From Kapaibacterium sp044224925 (GTDB lineage Bacteria > Bacteroidota > Ignavibacteria > Kapaibacteriales > Kapaibacteriaceae), in NCBI GenBank assembly GCA_044224925.1, contig JBGAJM010000002.1:62001-126000 (forward strand): a DNA stretch of 64,000 nt, given 5' to 3'. Under the pieces are notes generated by a model. That model saw only the letters and a program-made list of their open reading frames with translations. It was not told where the DNA came from and ran no database searches. Positions within the stretch are counted from its first letter, which is position 1. Every line of letters begins with the position of its first letter. The position numbers were made by a program, and so were the translations under genes. Shown here one piece after another: positions 61,551 through 64,000 of the stretch.

Positions 61551-64000
61551 TTATTGACGTACGAGACGGACTGTCCAGCGTTCGTTATTCGTGGTGACAA
61601 CTACGTTGTACACACCAGAGGCGAGTTGACCCATGTCAACCGTGCTCTTGAATTGACCGCCTTGAGCCATATCGTTCACACTGAGGACCTTCTCACCAAC
61701 CAAGTTGAAGAGTTCGATACGAACCGAACCTGCTTCGCTTGTGATGGCCGAAACCGTGAACATTCCGTTCGTTGGGTTCGGGAAGATCTCGAGACCGTTG
61801 GTGTGACCAGCTACAACGTCATAGTCCACATCGGTGAGGATAACGTCGAATGGCTGAGACATCGACGAGCAAGTGTTGTCATCCATGATCTCGACACGAT
61901 ACGTACCAGGGAGAGCTACGATGAGCTTCTGATTCGTTGCGCCTGTGATCATTGTGCCATTGCGATACCACTGATATGCATCAGCAACACTGGAGATGGC
62001 CTTCAGTGTATCACCAGTACGGTTGATGGTCGGACGAGCTGGCAGCAGGTTCACCTTGACATTCAGATCCGGCGAAGTGGCTTCGCAACGGGTGTTGTCT
62101 GTGACCGTGACAGTGTACTTACCACCATCTGTTACTGTGATCTCGCGAGTCGTAGCACCGTTTGACCAGTAGTACGACTTGAATCCTGTTGGCGCACTCA
62201 ATGTGACCGCATTTCCTTCGCAGAAGGTGAGCGGACCATTTGCTGTGACAACCGGCGAGATAGCTGGCTTCAGTGTGATCTTCACGGTGTCGGATGTACC
62301 AACGCAACCGTTGATATCAACAACGCTTACCGTGATGTTGTCTGTTTGCTTCACAACGATCGTGCGAGCGGTGCCATAGTTCGTTCCAGCGGAGCTGGAC
62401 CATGTATAGCTGTTGTAGCCTGCTGGCGCTGTGACGATCACAGAGTCGCCGCTACAAACCGTTGTCGAGCCGATCGTCGTAAGAACTGGCTGTGGCTTAG
62501 CATATACGATCACTTCAACCGGTGTGGATGTACCTGTGCAGCCATTTGTGTCGGCAATAGCCACAGTGTATTCACCGGATGTTGTTACCGTGATCGAACG
62601 CGTTGTTGCGCCATTCGACCAGCGATAGATGCTGAAGCCTGCAGGAGCTGTCAGAGTAACGCTGCCACCTTCGCAGAATGTTCTTGGACCGCTTGCCGTG
62701 ATGATCGGCAGTGTGGTTGGGAAGACATTCACTTGGATGGAATCAGAGCTATTCGAGCAACCATTGTTGTCTGTTACTACGACCCAGTACAGACCAGTGC
62801 GGTTGGCAACGATGTTGCGACCCGTTTCACCAGTGTTCCAAGCGTAGGAAGCAAATCCAAGCGGTGCGGACAGTGTGACGTCGCCACCTTGGCAGAACGT
62901 CGTCGGTCCGCTTGCTGTGACGCGAGCCGTTGGAAGTTGATTGATCGTAACGTTCAGCGTGTTGAGTACTGTACAGTTGAAGGTATTACGCTCCGACACT
63001 GTAAGAGTACCGCCACCAGGCAACGTCCACTCAACTTGTACGTTCGGCGTGCCTTGACCACCGCGGATGATACCACCCGTGATCGTCCATGCATACGTGT
63101 TGCCCGGAACACCTGGTGTACCATACGATTGGATCGTGTTCTGGCAAACGCTGTTCGGTCCGGAGATCGAAGGCGTTGGGTTCGGGTTGATCGTTACGCT
63201 GATCGACGAAGTTGTCGAGCATCCGAAGATGTTCGTGTGTGTGAGCGTGACCGTTCCGTTTTGTGGAACCGTCGTCGTGTTGAACCACTGAACTCCGATC
63301 GAGGTCGTAGCATTCGATACGATCTGACCGTTGGAAGATACCGACCACGTGTACGTGGAGATAGCTGCCGGAGTCGACGTGATGTTCGACGAATACGTTG
63401 CCGTATTGATCGTTTGTGGCGTCGTGTTCAGGTTCGTTGCACAGACCGGGCTAGGACCAGTGATGATCGGAGCGTTCGGATTTGGGTTCACGGTGATCGC
63501 ACGCGAGGTTGATGTCGCGCAGACCGGCGTTACGCCAAGAACGGTTTCCGTTACAGCCACTGTACCAGGACCTGCTGCACCCCACTGAACAGTGATCGTG
63601 TTCGAACCACCACCGCTGATGATCGAACCGCCTGTTACCGTCCATACCCACGAGTTGCCAACAACGTTCGGTGTCGTGTACGTGTGAACAGAGTTCGCAC
63701 ATACGTTCGGCACACCTCCTGTAGCGCTCGTGATGTTTGGCGTTGGGATTGGCTTGATGATGATCGAATCCTTCACGGTCGTTACGCATGTAGAGCCAGG
63801 AACTGTTTCCGTGACCTGCACGCTTCCACCGGCGCCCGTGCTCCAAGTGACCGTGATCGAATTCGTGTTCTGACCACCGATGATCGTACCACCAGTGACA
63901 ACCCAGTTCCAAACGTTGGCTGGTGTTGCGAACGTCGTGTAGACGTGCGTGCTACCTGCGCAAACGAGACCTGGACGTTGCGATACTGGCGAACCATAAC
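61551..64000 (-). CDS. Very large T9SS-secreted Ig/PKD-repeat protein, N-terminus beyond window
   Basis: The frame is open from the window edge (64000) to a TAA at 61551, giving more than 815 residues of the C-terminal part. It holds two or three PKD-like repeats (SITVTWSTGAGGSVQVTETV, NTITVQWGAAGPGTVAVTET), then about five Ig-like repeats with the phrase pattern T-F-C-E-G-G-S-V-T-L-T-A-P-x-G-F and W-S-N-G-A-T-T (about 90 residues each). The end is a canonical T9SS sorting domain (IFPNPTNGMFTVSAI, ASGVYNVVVTTN). It is probably an adhesin. A terminator follows. Confidence 0.88.
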   Translation of the reverse strand, partial: YGSPVSQRPGLVCAGSTHVYTTFATPANVWNWVVTGGTIIGGQNTNSITVTWSTGAGGSVQVTETVPGSTCVTTVKDSIIIKPIPTPNITSATGGVPNVCANSVHTYTTPNVVGNSWVWTVTGGSIISGGGSNTITVQWGAAGPGTVAVTETVLGVTPVCATSTSRAITVNPNPNAPIITGPSPVCATNLNTTPQTINTATYSSNITSTPAAISTYTWSVSSNGQIVSNATTSIGVQWFNTTTVPQNGTVTLTHTNIFGCSTTSSISVTINPNPTPSISGPNSVCQNTIQSYGTPGVPGNTYAWTITGGIIRGGQGTPNVQVEWTLPGGGTLTVSERNTFNCTVLNTLNVTINQLPTARVTASGPTTFCQGGDVTLSAPLGFASYAWNTGETGRNIVANRTGLYWVVVTDNNGCSNSSDSIQVNVFPTTLPIITASGPRTFCEGGSVTLTAPAGFSIYRWSNGATTRSITVTTSGEYTVAIADTNGCTGTSTPVEVIVYAKPQPVLTTIGSTTVCSGDSVIVTAPAGYNSYTWSSSAGTNYGTARTIVVKQTDNITVSVVDINGCVGTSDTVKITLKPAISPVVTANGPLTFCEGNAVTLSAPTGFKSYYWSNGATTREITVTDGGKYTVTVTDNTRCEATSPDLNVKVNLLPARPTINRTGDTLKAISSVADAYQWYRNGTMITGATNQKLIVALPGTYRVEIMDDNTCSSMSQPFDVILTDVDYDVVAGHTNGLEIFPNPTNGMFTVSAITSEAGSVRIELFNLVGEKVLSVNDMAQGGQFKSTVDMGQLASGVYNVVVTTNNERWTVRLVRQ

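Noticed and set aside
61551..64000. Regular repeats as a possible CRISPR or DNA repeat array
   Set aside because: The repeat period is about 90 residues of coding sequence with diverged DNA; it is protein repeat structure, not spacer-repeat units.
1..64000. tRNA, rRNA or riboswitch genes
   Set aside because: I looked for cloverleaf-like or rRNA-like sequence in the gaps and saw none; gaps are too short, and no riboswitch consensus was recognised before terC, thrS or the permease.

Overview
The window is 64 kb of a compact, moderately GC-rich bacterial chromosome. The likely source is the Bacteroidota/Chlorobiota/Ignavibacteria side of the FCB group, possibly a Kapabacteria-like lineage; I infer this from signatures and cannot run a phylogeny. 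The evidence is: at least five large secreted proteins, four or more ending in type IX secretion (T9SS) sorting domains; a PD40-OmpA protein of the PorE kind; Bacteroidota-type -7 promoter boxes (TAnnTTTG) upstream of several genes; and small families typical of the group (DUF3109, DUF4286, DUF1844). I see no tRNA, rRNA, CRISPR array, prophage or insertion sequence. No gap between genes exceeds 300 bp.

Layout. 1-3932 (+): dienelactone hydrolase tail, TfoX C-terminal domain protein, glycosyltransferase-like membrane protein, DUF3109 and rpoN. 4122-4646 (+): HTH regulator. 11442-4651 (-): tightly coupled operon pfkA, DUF1844, nadK, APC permease, LmbE-type deacetylase, ade, nadC. 11562-20434 (+): phosphate-selective porin, pstS-pstC-pstA-pstB-phoU, then rfbA, nhaA, DUF4286 and an isolated sdhC. 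25561-20427 (-): RlmL-like methyltransferase, thrS, a composite membrane/secreted protein, thioesterase, ferredoxin, MmcQ. 33689-25682 (-): polA, uppP, two cyclophilins, PD40-OmpA, argD, a YkgJ-type protein. 33720-36785 (+): TerC, NlpC/P60 lipoprotein, thioredoxin-fold protein. 41003-36766 (-): serine beta-lactamase-like protein, small lipoprotein, DinB, ATPase-TPR protein. 41248-49072 (+): dnaK, then a three-gene unit (membrane protein, second ATPase of the same type, T9SS BNR protein). 50815-49073 (-): PhoB/PhoR-type two-component system. 50891-56546 (+): PKD/Ig T9SS protein and TonB-dependent receptor. 58171-56543 (-): paaB-paaC-paaD without paaA or paaE. 64000-58242 (-): three secreted proteins, the last cut by the window edge.

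How it fits together. The phosphate genes are the clearest functional module. Porin, high-affinity ABC transporter and PhoU are contiguous, and both the porin and pstS are preceded by copies of one 16-bp motif (GTTAC-N6-GTAAC-like); a PhoB/PhoR-type pair 35 kb away is a candidate regulator. Translation is heavily coupled: ATGA, GTGA or TAATG stop/start overlaps join many consecutive genes. All five convergent gene pairs abut or overlap. Several transcription-unit starts carry a TAnnTTTG-like box only 3-7 nt before the start codon, suggesting leaderless or nearly leaderless mRNAs.

The most unusual candidates are the two related ATPases with no DNA-binding output domain, one co-transcribed with a four-helix membrane protein and a secreted BNR-repeat protein; the near-leaderless promoter architecture; the 16-bp phosphate-gene motif; and a 7-bp tandem repeat that forms the end of one gene and the start of the next.
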